The notes: a model not told the origin generated them from the letters alone. DNA of 64,000 bases from Dipteronia dyeriana (GCA_032871835.1 CM065297.1:64467253-64531252), one strand, 5' to 3'; counted from the first letter of the stretch, positions 1 through 11,969 are shown. Made by a program: numbers and translations.

Positions 1-555
1 ACGTAACAATCAACCCTGCTATAATGGGCCAAATGACATGAAATCATACAGCAAAGTCATGCGAGGTCAAGTCAACCGCACATTCTAATCCCATAATAAA
101 ACCTTTGTATCGAACCAGTCAATCTCGTGGTAGTCATGAAGGATATGGGGTACACGGTCAAATGGCCAAGGAAGGTGAACACTCCTCCAGAAAATCGATA
201 TGCTAGATATCGATGTGAGTTCCAAGGGAATCATGACATCTAATAAAAGACTGCATCGCACTCAAATTGGAGGTAGCCAAACTTCTGAAATGGGGACATT
301 TGCTGGAATTCCTGACCAATAAGGGAAAAGAAACCCTCGCTTAGACTATAAGCAACAAATTGGTCGAGACGAAAGTCCACAAGAGCCGCCCTGAATAAAT
401 TTTTTTATCAATTTTATTGCAAGTGGATCAGAAGTCAACGGTGTGAGTTATTCAGCTGTTAAAAGACACACTCGATAAGTGTCAAACTCTGAGATTTAAC
501 CTAATAGAGAATGCAAATCGAAGATTGACAAGACCGTGACATTCAAATGCTCCAA

Positions 556-1240
556 CAATTTAGATTTATTTACTTCTTACCATGATGCTTTAGTTATTTC
601 CTCACATATTACTAACTGTTTAAGAATTCTAATCGACAATGGTAGTTCCTATAATATTTTATTTTACAATGCACTCAGAGAAATATAGGTCGAAGAATCC
701 AAGATAAGTCGTCGATCGACAGTGATAATCAGATTCAGTGACAAACAGAAAAGGACCCTAGGTGAAATTGTACTACCAATCCATGATGAAGGGGTGAACA
801 TCTACATCAACTTCCTAGCACTCGACAATCAATCTCTATTCAATGCTATCATATAAAGACCCTGGATACACAAAATGATGGCAATTCCATCGATCTATCA
901 TCAGATGATCAAATTTCCTACCACATGGGGAGTACGAGAGATCAAGGGCGAACAAATAGCCGTAAGAGAATGCTACCATAATGCAATGAAGAAGAAGAAT
1001 GAGTTGTTATAGCATTTACAAGAGCCTACACCTAAAGAAAAACCAAAAATGGAAGGACTCAACGAAGTGTCGATCAACCCAGAACATCTAGAGCATAAAG
1101 TGTTAATTGGCTCTAGACTATCTGAAGAAATACGAAGGCATCTGGTCGACTTCTTGAAGGAGTGCCACAACAATGTTGCCTAGTCGCATTCAAACATGGT
1201 AGAGATCGACCCAGAGGTAATTATTCATCATTTGTAGGTA
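556..1240 (+). pseudogene. Ty3/gypsy aspartic protease remnant
   Basis: Reading across stops and frameshifts gives the plant Ty3/gypsy protease pattern. A DALVISSHITNCL-like stretch is followed by LIDNGSS, the aspartic protease active-site box in its D-N-G-S form. Further on come a GEIVLP-like strand, RPWIHKM and KFPTTWGVREIKGEQ. These blocks sit in the usual spacing before reverse transcriptase. The domain would cut the gag-pol polyprotein in virus-like particles. Several in-frame stops (for example within the REI-VEESK and IIxRPW regions) show that it is not functional. Confidence 0.7.
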
Positions 1241-1379
1241 GACCTCAACCATTCACCAGTGAAACAGAAGAGGAGAAAGTTTACATAAGAAAAAAAACAA
1301 AATAATCAACGAGGAAGTGTAAAAGTTGATAGACATCAGATCAGTTAGATAGGTAAAGTACCCAAATTGGATAACGAAT

Positions 1380-1975
1380 GTAGCAATCATAAAGAAAAAA
1401 AATGGAAAATGGTGCATTTGCATCGAATTCACAGACCTCAACAAGACTTGACCAAAATACCTATTTCCTTTTCCTCACATCGACATGCTGGTCGACACCA
1501 TGACATGACCCGAGCTACTCAGCTTTATGGTCACCTTATACACATGCAACCGCACCCGGATCTATCCAAATGACCAGGAAAATACCGTCTTCCTCACCAA
1601 ATAGGGTATTTTTTGTTACAAAATAATACCGTTTGGTTTAAAAAATGTAGGTGCAGCATAACAATGGTTGGTCAACAAATGCTCGGATTGACTATGAAGT
1701 CTACATCAATTACATGTTGGTCAAGTCCCTCATCGCTCGACAACACATAGACCACCTGAAGTAGTCGTTCGACGTGCGTGACAAATACAATATGAAAATT
1801 TTAGGTTATCTGACGACCCAAAAAGGAATCAAAACAAATCTTGACCAAATTAGGTAAATTAGTGGGATAGAATTGCCAAAATGCATCAAAGACTTCCAAA
1901 AACTCATAGGTCGACTGGTCACCCTAAACTAAATCGTCTCCAAGTCGTCTGAATGATACCAATTCTTTTTCAACA
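1380..1975 (+). pseudogene. Ty3/gypsy reverse transcriptase remnant
   Basis: Short blocks of the reverse transcriptase survive in changing frames. A DLTKIPISFS-type stretch corresponds to the DLNKACPKDSFPLP block, and VWFKKCR corresponds to the FGLKNxGA block. The catalytic YxDD box is not readable. The region lies between the protease and RNase H blocks, as expected. Heavy frame breakage makes the exact limits uncertain. Confidence 0.5.
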
Positions 1976-1977
1976 CC

Positions 1978-2330
1978 TTGAGTAAAAACAAAGTGTTCGA
2001 GAGGAATAAACAGTGCAAGAAGGCACTACAAGACTTGAAAGAATACTTAGCCTCACCCCTATTGCTGTTGAAGCCTAAAGATAAAGAAACATCGCGTCTA
2101 TATTTGACAGTGTCTGACATAGCACTGAGTGTCGTGCTAGTCAGGGAAGAGGAGGGCTTACAACATTGTATATACTATGTGGGTAAATCTCTATTTGACT
2201 TCGAAACCAGGTATAACCAACTTTAAAATCTGGCCCTAGCACTTGTCGTAGCCTCATGCAAGCTAAGACCGTATTTCCGATCTTACCCCTTACTAGTCGT
2301 ACGACGTTCTTAAAAGTCTACACTATGAAG
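1978..2330 (+). pseudogene. RT thumb / RNase H remnant of the Ty3/gypsy element
   Basis: An 82-codon open stretch (1978-2226) reads as the end of the reverse transcriptase connection and the start of RNase H. It has CKKALQDLKEYLASPLLL, then LYLTVSDIALSVVLVREE and YYVGKSL with FETRYNQL, the standard plant Ty3/gypsy arrangement. The following stretch encodes a LALALVVASCKLRPYF-like block after a stop. It is the best preserved part of this element's pol gene, but it is truncated by stops on both sides. Confidence 0.75.
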
Positions 2331-2379
2331 AATGTAGAAACATTTCCGCGTAAGGAGTTTGTCGAAACAAGCTATTAAA

Positions 2380-3345
2380 CTTGGGTAGTATTGGTCGATG
2401 ATACAGTCCGACTCCTAAAATCATGTGAGAACTTACGACAAATGCTAAATATTAGCACAAGTGTCCCACCCTCTTTTTGGTACGTTAAATTCAATCTCAG
2501 CCCCATGACCATTTATGAAATGAGGAGTGGACATTGTAGCTAAGCTCCCAACAGTCCCTAGCAGAGTAGTCTACAAGCTCGTCTTAACAAACTACTTTGC
2601 TAAATGGGTAGAAGTAAGACCATTCCAACACGTACGCGACATAGAGGTATGAAGTTTTGTTTGGAAAAATATAGTTTACAGGTTTAAAGTACCCAATGAG
2701 ATAGTGACCGATACTGACGCTCAATTCATTTCGTTCAACTTCTAAATTTTTTACGAAAAGTACCGAATAAAGTTGAGCTTCTCCACTTCTCGTTACCCTC
2801 AAGCTAATGGACAAGATAAGTTGACAAATAAAACAATCATCAGTACTTTAAAAAATGCCTCGAAAGTGTGAAAAGCGAATGGCCCGACAAACTACCCAAA
2901 ATACTCTGGTCGTATAAAACTACTCCTCATCGATCGACATGAGAAACATCTCTCGCTTTTTTACGGCTCAGAAGTAGTAATTCCCATTGAAACAAGACTC
3001 ACGACCGATTGAAGTGAGAACCCATCCAAAGAACAGAATAGCTAAGAGCTTGCATTTGAACTAGATCACCTCGATAAGCGTCGAAAGCGAGCTGCTTTAA
3101 GAGTACAAGCATACCAACAAGGGGTAACTCAACATTACAACAAAAATATAAGAATCAGAGCTTTCAAAATCAAAGATTGGATGTTAATGAGAGTATTTCA
3201 GAACACCAGAGAACAATAAGCAGGAAAACAAGGTGCAATCTAGGAAGGACCACAATGAATAACAGATGTTAAAGGGCGAGAAGAATACAAGTTGCGAGAC
3301 CTCGACGATCAAGAAATTCACAATTGTTGGAATGCCATAAAATTT
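2380..3345 (+). pseudogene. Ty3/gypsy integrase remnant
   Basis: The integrase core is readable in pieces. TNYFAKWVEVRPFQHV and NIVYRFKVPNEIVTDTDAQF include the second catalytic aspartate region, and FSTSRYPQANGQ holds the region of the catalytic glutamate. Downstream, KRRAALRVQAYQQGVTQHYN and YKLRDLDDQEI match the C-terminal integrase region that ends Ty3/gypsy polyproteins. Stops and frameshifts interrupt all of them. The polyprotein ends near 3345. Confidence 0.7.
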
Positions 3346-4317
3346 AACTGTACCATTTCTAACTCTTTTATTTCATTTTTTTGCTATTGTATTATTGAAT
3401 TTGTTTTTACACATTTGATACTAACAAATTGACAAACAAGAGCAATGATGATGCCTTAAGTGAAACTAAGTGCAAACAGAGCTCACAAAAAATGTTTTTT
3501 CAGCAAGCTCCGAACACTTATGATTGAGAGCTAAGGACATCAACAAACCAAAGAAAAATTCCTTATAAGAGCCGATGAATTCTAACTAATGACAAGGCTC
3601 AAAATTCCAAGACCAACTGGCAATTAAAGCCCTGCTCTCAAGGGTACTTGATGATAAACGACTTCCTGTATTCAAGTATCTACAAGAAAAAATCCTGCAT
3701 TCGAGGACCAACTACAACTTCTAATGTCCACATTCGACTTTGCACACTAGAAGTTGGGGGAATGCCATTGAGAGGCCCTAGTGTAATAAAAAAAATGCAA
3801 ACATGTAGCATTGTAATCAAAACGGTCGAGTCGACCTCAAATGTATAAATGTAAGTTCCATGTAATCATCACAGATTGGTTGAACGACTCCTGCACTATC
3901 AATAAAGTTTTACACATCTAACAACCTAGATTATTGTTCAAACTACTTTACTATTCAAAGGTTCATCAACCTTTAAGTTACAATTAATTTCAAATATCAG
4001 GCCCTATCGACCTTTACTTTATTCAAAAGGTCTCTATCAACCTTTAAATTATAATGCAAAATATATTTTCAGAATATAATGAAAGGATCAAAATAAAAGC
4101 ACACAATTGAAGTAAACAACAAAACAAATGGTCGAGTCGACCTTTATCCATCCATTAAAAAAATATCTATTGTAAAAAATTATCTAATTATATATCAAAT
4201 CGACATGGGAAAATAAAGCAGTACTCACACTCGACAAATATACATATATATATACATACATACAAGTTATAAAGTCTTGAGATCCTAAAAGAAAGCTGGT
4301 CTTGATTAGAACAGGAT
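3346..4317 (+). other. Untranslated region between integrase and antisense gene of the Tat element
   Basis: No coding signal was seen. The stretch holds a purine-rich AGAAGTTGGGGGAA at about 3749-3763, two copies of the near-palindrome GGTCGAGTCGACC (about 3824 and 4133), several short copies of a CAACCTTTAA-like motif near 3967-4060, and AATAAA near 3900. This resembles the variable untranslated region that Tat-lineage elements carry downstream of integrase. Confidence 0.4.
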
Positions 4318-5281
4318 CTAGGCTTTGGCTGAACCCTCTATCTGAACATCTGGCTTAGTTGCAACATCAGGATCCTTGTCGGTTTCTCCAGCACCTACGA
4401 CAATTGTAGCCTCTCCTACATTGTGGAATCGTCAGCCTTGAGGCATTCAACCTCCTCCCATTGGTTGATCTCTATATGAGGATTCCACAGTGTATGCTCA
4501 CCAGCCAGATACTACTTGAAAAGCTTGACCCTCGCAACGTATATAACTTCAACAGCAATGATCGTGAGCCGCTCTTTAAAACCTGTGTACAGATCTCTCT
4601 TTGCGAGGTTTTCCTTGGCTTTTTCTAGTTCCTCGTATTATCGATCTCTCTCGGTGAGGTCCTCCTTCAGCTTCTTCAACTCATCTTCCAGGGTCAAGGT
4701 CTTCTACTCTACTTTGTTGGCCTTATCAAGCCTGTATTTATCCCTCATGAAAGAATCGTTGATTTTCTGATGTTCAGCACATCTCTCTCGACTGGCCATG
4801 AGCATTTTCTTCAACTATAACTGCACATGTAGAGCCTGCAAAACAAAAGGACATGTCGTGAACATTCGACACCTATGATCCAAATCTTTTAAAGGAAAAG
4901 AGAACTTCAACTGGAAAGTGGAAAGTAGACCCACGTTGACTACATCCTCCATCTTTTTCCCTTTAGATATTCTTTATCACCTGGGAAAAGAAGGTTGTCC
5001 AGCTTTTTAAAAAGCTACTCGGCTTGTTAAAAGCCAATACCGCAGGTAGAAATAACATTAAAGTCGAATCGGGTTCTTTCGGTGCAACCTCAACATCTTT
5101 CCCTTTGGGATTGGCATCGACAACCTTCCTCTTCTTTATCATCCTCAAGGGATTCGACTTTGGAGGAGAGTCAAATGCCGACTTGTTGGCTACTACGATT
5201 GCCTTTTGTAAGTTCTTCATTTTTAATTGGCTTATTTCGTCGACAAATCACATTGGGGATTTACTTATAAGGGTAGATTAA
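4318..5281 (-). pseudogene. Tat antisense extra gene, C-terminal (coiled-coil) part
   Basis: On the minus strand this encodes a basic stretch (MIKKRKVVDANPKGKDVEVA) followed by a coiled-coil region rich in E, K and L (for example ERDRxYEELEKAKENLAKRD) and an acidic tail ending IEGSAKA-stop at 4318. The better preserved counterpart at 39756-42542 has the same overall plan, which supports the assignment. Several in-frame stops are present. In the ancestral gene it was joined to 6720-7315 and 11970-12627. Confidence 0.6.
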
Positions 5282-6719
5282 GCCTCATTGTTATGATCAA
5301 TCGTTAATGACATTCTCAAGACCTCAAGCTCACGAGCATTTCAAAGGTATATCACTTATGCTTAATTCTTTAAAGAGATTTAGATGCACACACTCATAAC
5401 TCATACTTTGTCATATCTCATATATTTGTTGTGTGTTTCATGAGTGTTCATCTTCATGTTATACCTTCCCTCATGTTTTCTTGTCCCATTGCATCAATGT
5501 TGGTTATTTGAGGTTTAGGGATTCTAGCTTTGTTTCCACTGTGAGAACCGTTGTGATTTTTCATAGCTGTCACACGACTGTTATCTTTCCAGTAGATACC
5601 GTTGCTTATGTTGTTGGTGCGCAATGAATTATCACAATGGTGAGTATTCCAATAGGTTACCACTATTAAGACTGCTTTGAGAGACACAAAAGTTATATAA
5701 CGGTCTTGGGCTAATTGTTTCTCGATATAGGTTACCACTGTGTGACCGTTTTGTCTTACAGTAGTCACAACGGTCTTGTCCTGTTTTCCCTAACACGATG
5801 CCATTTCAATTTGACCTCTTATATATACCTTCTCTTCTCTTCCATTTCATTTTTTATGAGTTCAAGAAGCCATTTTTGAGAATTCAAGCTTCCTTTAAGA
5901 GGGGGAATCTCCCAAGAACCCACCTTTACTCAACCAAACACATATCCATGTGCATCTAGCTTCATTCTTGCATCTTTTCTTTATTGATCTTCATGCTCTT
6001 CTTGACTAGGTAATTGAACATGTTTTAAAACTTCTAGTTTCATCTTTATGTTCTGTTTTGCCTAGGGTTAGCAATTATTTATTGATTAATTACATGTTTC
6101 TTTAGTTAAGCATGTCAATGAATATGTTTGAGTTGTTGTTTATTAGTTGAGAATACATGTTCACTGATGGCTAGCATTTAGGACCGTTTTGCTCTTTAGC
6201 TAAATCTTCTTGCTTTGTATTTAGATATTGATATCTAGGATTTGTGTTTATTGCCATATTCATATCTCTAGATAAACATTTAGTGTAGCCTAGCATTAAC
6301 TGCATGTTAGAATATTTTCACATATTCATATAGGTTACTACATCTCTTCATTGATTGTTCAGCTTTATGACTAAGTGGTTTAATGCACAAGGTAGTTGGT
6401 CTAGGATCACTATTAAAGGCCCGTTGAGTAGAGTGGAAGGGTTAATGATCAAGAATAGTGTGACTAGAGGTCAACCTAGGTTGTAAACTTTCATTCAAAT
6501 AGTGGATTTGAGGACCGTATGTGGTTAGATGGATACCCCGTGAGTTTTTGTCCAGTTAGAGGGTTTCTCACGTAAAACAACTCGTGTGTTTTTATTGTTT
6601 TTTGTTTGTCTTGTGTTTATTGATTAATTGCTAATGTGGGGTAATTTTTGGTAGTATTGATTAAGTAGAAAAAGTTGGTAATTTATTAATTAAAACCTAT
6701 TCACCCCCCCTCTCTCTAA
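5282..6719. mobile_element. Uncharacterised insertion in the Tat antisense gene
   Basis: This segment separates two pieces of the antisense gene and has no convincing ORF. Its right end reads AACCTATTCACCCCCC and ends in a CT run, and shortly before that is TTTCTCACGTAAAAC. The second insertion shows a related pair of motifs near 11.59 and 11.9 kb. Such motifs occur in leaders and ends of some plant LTR elements, so a solo or truncated LTR is possible. No target duplication was found. Imperfect repeats of a TAGGTTACCACT motif occur around 5655-5745. Confidence 0.35.
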
Positions 6720-7315
6720 GTTGATCTAGACACACTTTATTTATTTTCACCTTTTCCTTCGATGCCTCAACTGCCGCCTTCTTCTTAGCCAGTGTGGCCA
6801 CTCGCATTTTATTCATTGCCTCCCTCTGGATCTTTAGTGTCTCTTTAGGCTTAGGTATACTGAACTTCATGTTCGACATTTACTTGTCTGCGAAATGACA
6901 TTCAACGTCAGTTATAAGGGTTAAAAACATCGTATCACAAAGAATTTCAAATCCCCTCATAACCCAAACGTACGACACGAGATCCTTTACGAGAGGATAC
7001 AATGTCTGTGACACATTCCATGTCGAATGAAGCCTTAAGGTACTAGGCCTAAGATTACCTTCCAGCAAGCGGATATCGCCAATATGTTGTTAGTACGCTC
7101 AACAACTTTTGGATATGCTATTTTACTCTCCTCGTTCACTAAATCTACAAAGACAAACATTTTCATTAATACTAAGGAAACACAGACTATCCCAAATGAC
7201 ACTAGAACTCTAAAAGCGAAGATAGGCATACTTCTCCTTCCCAAAAGGGCAATCTATTAAAAGACCCTTTGCAAAAATGAAAGTATCATTCCAATTCCTA
7301 TCATTTGTCATAAGG
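6720..7315 (-). pseudogene. Tat antisense extra gene, middle part
   Basis: Minus-strand frames give RNWNDTFIFAKG and GKEKYAYLRF, the 'W+D FFFV' type block of the plant 'putative gypsy type transposon' family. A block around EGNLRPSTLRLHSTWNV follows, and then a Lys/Ala-rich helix (TLAKKKAAVEASKEKVK). It lies between two insertions and continues logically from 11970-12627 into 4318-5281. Frameshifts break it near 7140 and 6880. Confidence 0.5.
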
Positions 7316-7606
7316 CCCGTGTTAGGTTTTTGAGTCTTGTGTTGGTATAATTCTATATCAAAACAATATTTGCTTTGTATTGATTAGTTGTCTAGGATTT
7401 ATGGATTATCAAGCTTCAAGAAAAATTGGACAACAATTCAAGTAAAGTGGTGGATACAAGAGGAAAAAGCTTTATTGCATAGCTAAAGGTATATTGTGAC
7501 CTTTTTCCTCCTACAAGGCCTAGGCACACACACACATATCATTCATTTGTGTCTCTGCATCATTGTGTAAAATTTGATATAACACATGCACACACTTATT
7601 CATGTA

Positions 7607-9189
7607 GTGGAAATGGTGAGATATGTCACCTTTATTTGTGTGTGATGTAATGATGTCACCACTTTAATAACTTGAGTTTAAAAGGCACTTATTATGGTGA
7701 ACTACCCAAATTGCCCTTAAATAATCTATTTTTTATTCTCATTGTGCTTCTATCTACACTTTGAAAACGATAACTCTCCTCTTTCTCTCTCCAAAATAGT
7801 TGTCTGAAAATCGATCTACAACTCATCTCTCTCTCCAAAAAACTTGTCTCTCTTCAGATTCTGCACAAAAAATAACATATATTTGTGATCTTCGTTTATA
7901 TATTGTCATATATTTATATGTAGTTTAACAATGTATCCATTCGTTATGATTTGTTGTCCCAATCTTTGTATGAACATGTATGAACTGTTAGTCTTCAGAT
8001 TCTGTTCGAGACTTTTTTAAAATACTCCCAGCTTTTTTGATTAGTGTCCGACCTATTTTGATATGATTCTGAGATTTTTTTATACTCCCCGAGCTTTTTT
8101 GATTTGTCTCCGAGCTTTTTTGTTAAGTTAATGCCTGAGATTTGTCTCCAAGCTCTTTTGATATGGTCTAAAAAAAATTCTAACCCTTGGTAAAAAAGCT
8201 CGAACCCAATAAAAAAAAGCTCGGGCACTTGACAAAAAAGCTTGAACCCTTACCAAAAAAGCTTGAGTTTTTTTAATGGGTTCGAGCCTTTGTGCCAAGT
8301 TTAAAAAAAGTTCGGACACATGGCAAAAAAGCTCGAACCCTTACCAAAAAAGCTCGACCTTTTTTTTTAATGGGTTCGAGTTTTTTTACCAAGTGCCTGA
8401 GCTTTTTTTTACTTGGTTCGAGCCTTTTTGCCAAGTTAAACCAAGTTAAAAAAAAGCTCGGGCACTTAGTAAAAAAGCTCGAACCCAGTAAAAAAAAGCT
8501 CTGGCACTTGACAAAAAAACTCGAACCCATTAAAAAAAACTCGAGCTTTTTTGGTAAGAGTTCGAACTTTTTTGTCAAGTGTCCGAGCTTCTTTTTAATG
8601 GATTCGAGCTTTTTTGCTAAGTTCCCGAGCTTTTTTTTTTTATTGTTTTCGAGCCTTTTTGTCATGTTAAAAAAAAGCTCGGACACTTAATAAAAAAGTT
8701 CGAACCCAGTAAAAAAAGCTCGGACAATTAGCAAAAAAACTTAAACCCATAAAAAAAACTCGAGCTTTTTTGGTAAGGGTTAGAGCTTTTTTGTCAAGTG
8801 CCCAACTTTTTTTTTAATGGGTTCGAGCCTTTTTATCAAGTGTCCGAGCTTTATTTTTACTGGGTTCGAGACTTTTACTAAAGGCTCTGAACCTTTTGTA
8901 ATTATAGTTCGACCATATTAAGTACTGACCAGAAAAAAAAAGCTCGATCTTTGAATGCGTTTGCGTAGCGCTACTCCGTCGCCGTTCGAGTGATTGTCTG
9001 AGTTTCAACGAGATTTTCTCTCTCTACTTCAAAACTATCACTGTAAACTGAATGAAAGAAATCTGATGTGGAACAACTTGTAAGGGTATTTTTGTCCATT
9101 CACTATAATATGTGCCTTTTAAATATAAGTTATTAAAGTAGTGACAGTATTGAAATGCCATCTCCAAAAAGTGCTATTTTTTTTAACCC
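7607..9189. mobile_element. Non-autonomous MULE (copy 1 of the GCTCGA-array family)
   Basis: The element is flanked by a perfect 10-bp target duplication TATTCATGTA (7597-7606 and 9190-9199), in the 9-11 bp range typical of Mutator-like elements. Its ends are inverted: the left block TTTAATAACTTGAGTTTAAA (7661-7680) matches the complement of a block near 9115-9135. The left end GTGGAAATGGTGAGA is shared with copies at 31432 and 61020. It has no transposase gene. Almost all of its inside is the GCTCGA repeat array, so it would depend on a full-length relative such as the 31.4-54.9 kb copy. Confidence 0.9.
7990..8990. repeat. Subterminal GCTCGA repeat array of MULE copy 1
   Basis: Dozens of short units (about 20-35 bp) carry an A-run followed by GCTCGAACC or GCTCGGGCAC, in both orientations. 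The first and last parts run mainly as GAGCTTTTTT and the middle is mixed, which makes the block strongly self-complementary. The repeat lacks stop codons in several frames, so long but meaningless ORFs appear on both strands here. The same unit occurs at 31.85-32.48, 51.78-52.26 and 61.49-61.99 kb. Confidence 0.9.
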
Positions 9190-9577
9190 TATTCATGTAT
9201 GCATATGCATTAGATTAAAAAAGGTGACAAGTTTTTTAATTTATATTTTCTTGACTATTTCTAGGAAATTGCATACTTGTGTGTTCTTGTGTTCATTTTA
9301 TTGTATTTGTATGATATTGAACTTGAGGTTTATTATATTCCATATTGAGTTGCGGTCATTTCGGTTACTCATTCTTTAAGTTTCAAGTTTAAACTATGAA
9401 TAAGAAATTTTTCGTGATTTTATCGTACATGGTTTTCGTATATGATTTTCAAGATTGAATACCATATTTTTTGAAAAAATTTTCTAGACATCTTTTGAGC
9501 ATGAGAGAGTTCCAGTTTATAATCCAAAGATGAATTCAAATCGGAGTCCGGAAGCCGAAGATATGGCTGAAAGACTT

Positions 9578-10090
9578 AGGGTATGTTTTGTAGAGAGGAA
9601 AGAAAATAGGAAGGATATAAAGATTTGGAGGGATAGAAAAGATGAGGGAAAGAAAGGAAACTAATTTCCCCTTGAGTTGTTTGTAAATAGGAAGGAAATA
9701 AGATTGGATGGAAAATCTTCTTTATCAATATTACTAATTTACCCTTACCTTATAGTTTATATATTTTATATTTAATAAATAAATATAATTTAAATAAGAT
9801 TAAATTCGATTTTTGGTTTTGCAAAATGACTTTAAATTTATAACCTATATATATATATATGTAAATTAATACATTATTTCTTACAAAGTTATTTTAAAAA
9901 GTAAATTTTAAGTAAATTAAAAAAAGGGGCAAATTTTTAATTTTAGTAAACCCAAAAACCAATCTCCTTTTCCTCTCATTTTTCCTTCCATTTTTCTCTC
10001 CGAACCAAACAAACACTTCCCCATTTTCTTCTCCCTTTTCCCTCCACCCCTTTCTTTTCTCTCCCTTTTCCTTCTTACCGAACATACCCT
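9578..10090. mobile_element. Tourist-like MITE
   Basis: The ends are inverted: GGGTATGTTTTGTAGAG at 9579 and, on the opposite strand, GGGTATGTTCGGTAAG ending at 10089. GGG-N-N-N-GTTTGG-like ends are typical of Tourist/PIF-Harbinger MITEs. The flanks are TTA (9576-9578) and TTC (10090-10092), one mismatch from a TTA duplication. The interior is purine-rich at the left and pyrimidine-rich at the right, so the two halves could pair. Confidence 0.55.
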
Positions 10091-10094
10091 TCCT

Positions 10095-10163
10095 GTGGAG
10101 GTGCGTGGACCTCCACGAGAAAGGAGGTCCTTTGACCCGTGGAGGCCCACATGCCTCCACGGG
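10095..10163. repeat. Two adjacent short hairpins sharing a GTGGAGG stem
   Basis: Hairpin 1 (10095-10116) is GTGGAGGT, a 6-base loop, then ACCTCCAC. Hairpin 2 (10136-10163) is CCCGTGGAGGC, a 6-base loop, then GCCTCCACGGG. Both stems are perfect and share the GTGGAGG core. The block is GC-rich in AT-rich surroundings and lies directly beside the MITE end. Confidence 0.8.
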
Positions 10164-11156
10164 ATGCAGAAGTGTCCTCCTCCCATTGGTCAATCATCTT
10201 CCTCTTTTATTTTCCCCTTTAAATACTCATTCCCCTCTTAATCTTTTCCAAAAAGAAAAAACTTGAAAAACTTGTATAAAATTTTTCTCTCCAACTTTCC
10301 TATCTTTCAAACACCATATATTTTACATTCGGAGTTCGATTCAAGTGATTCAAGTTGGATATTTCTCATCTACAATCCTCTATTTTTCCACAAGAGTTTG
10401 AAGTCATTTGATTAAGTTTTCTGGTAGCTTTACACACAAAACGGGACTGCACGTTTTCACTTAAGGTATTATTTCTCTTTTGATATTTGAGCTTTAAATC
10501 TTCAAATACCTTAGGTTTTCTTCTTCATTACTTATATGTATATTGTGTTTACTTTGATTAGAGATTTGAACTCTATAGAAGCTAGATTGAGCTTTGATTG
10601 AATCTTACATGTTGAGTTAGGTTTTTGTAAAAGCCTATATTTTCACATATTTGTGTGTTATATTGTGCTAGCTTTCTTTCTAGGAATATTTTGAGCTTTG
10701 ATTGATCGATTTTAATTGAAAAATAGTCTCTACATGTGTTAGGTCTTTTATTTGACCATTTTCATGATTAGCACAATTTTATTGTATATTTAGAACTTGT
10801 TATGATTTATTTGAATACTTTGTGAATACATGCTCTATATTTCTTGCTAGGAATTTTATTGATCACATGTTATGATTCTAGCATGATATTTTGTCTATAC
10901 TAAATCTTGATTATGTGCTTAAATGACTATTATTGATTTAAGGCTTAGTGACATGAGCAAATCTCGAAGCTAAATGTGTTTCGGTGTTTTCACATTTTCT
11001 AGATTTGTTATTGATGCATGGTAACTAGAAATATTTGATATATGTGCTTTCATGTATAAGTCTAGTTCCCATAGGATGTGTTGATCATCATATTCTATGT
11101 TGCTTGCTTGTTTGCATTTTACATTCATGATCACATATGTGTCATTGTGAAAAGGT

Positions 11157-11440
11157 TGGAAGTCGCATTTGGAGAGTGATTATTCAAATTACGCATTGGA
11201 AGTAACATTCATTAGAGTGATTCTTTGGTTTGTGCATTAGAAGTCGCATATTGGAGAGGGGATCTTCGATTATCGCATGGAGTCTTAGCTAGGATCGGGG
11301 TGATCCAGATAGCTAAGCATGGAAGTCTCATATTAGAGAGGGGATCTTTAATTTGAGCGTGAAAGTCGCATTTTGGAGAGGGGAGCTTTAATTTGTACAT
11401 GGAGTCTTGACTTGGATCGGGGTGATCCAGATAGTTAAGC
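11157..11440. repeat. Imperfect tandem repeats (GGAAGTCGCATTTGGAGAG)
   Basis: About five units of 50-60 bp begin with a GGAAGTCGCAT-like block followed by TTGGAGAGGGGATCTTT. A second motif, GGATCGGGGTGATCCAGATAG, occurs twice (around 11294 and 11416), giving a higher-order period near 120 bp. There is no coding signal. The array lies inside the second LTR-like insertion. Confidence 0.75.
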
Positions 11441-11969
11441 AATGTGGCATCTCTTTCATTGTGTAGGGTTGAATGGTAGATTTTCTAGGTGACGTGTTCA
11501 TTTGAGATATTGTATCTTTTTATCTTACTAGTGGAAGTTGTTTGCCGATGGTTGTGGTATCAACCCGTTGATGTTTTCTCTTTGGAGGTTTTACCACGTA
11601 AATATCTTGTATTGATTCTCACTATCCCTATCTCTTGATTTTGTATACGTGTTGATATATATATATATATCTTGATTGATAAACTTGTAATTGACATTCA
11701 TTTATATCAAGAATTGAACTTGTTACAGGCTTTTGATTAAATAGCCTGGTTTGTATCACATGCAAGTCGTTATCAATATTGACTTTGTTTGATCAAGCAT
11801 GTCTTTATTAAATTGATTTTATTTTTATTTGATTAATAAAATTGTGATACAAGCTATCTAGATGGACAAACATAAGTTTGTTTCGAGGGAATGAAAAAGG
11901 TGTACTAACCTATTCACCCTCCTTTAGGTTAGCTTAAGGCAAATTAACCGTGTTTGTATTTTCAGCCTA

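Larger units (their letters stand above)
7316..11960. mobile_element. Second insertion in the Tat antisense gene (LTR-like), with nested MULE and MITE
   Basis: The left end begins near TGTTAGGTTTTTGAGTC (7319), which looks like an LTR start. Near the right end there is AACCTATTCACCCTCC (about 11911), after a TTTTACCACGTAAAT block near 11590. The antisense gene reads up to about 7315 and resumes near 11970, so everything between is inserted. The 7607-9189 MULE and the 9578-10090 MITE lie within it. No clean TG...CA pair with a 5-bp duplication was found, so the element class is a guess (solo LTR). Confidence 0.4.

Noticed and set aside
8273..8690. Long overlapping open frames on both strands (132 and 137 codons)
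   Set aside because: They translate the GCTCGA/A-run repeat (KKLE..., SSFF...) with no domain; the unit simply lacks stop codons in several frames.
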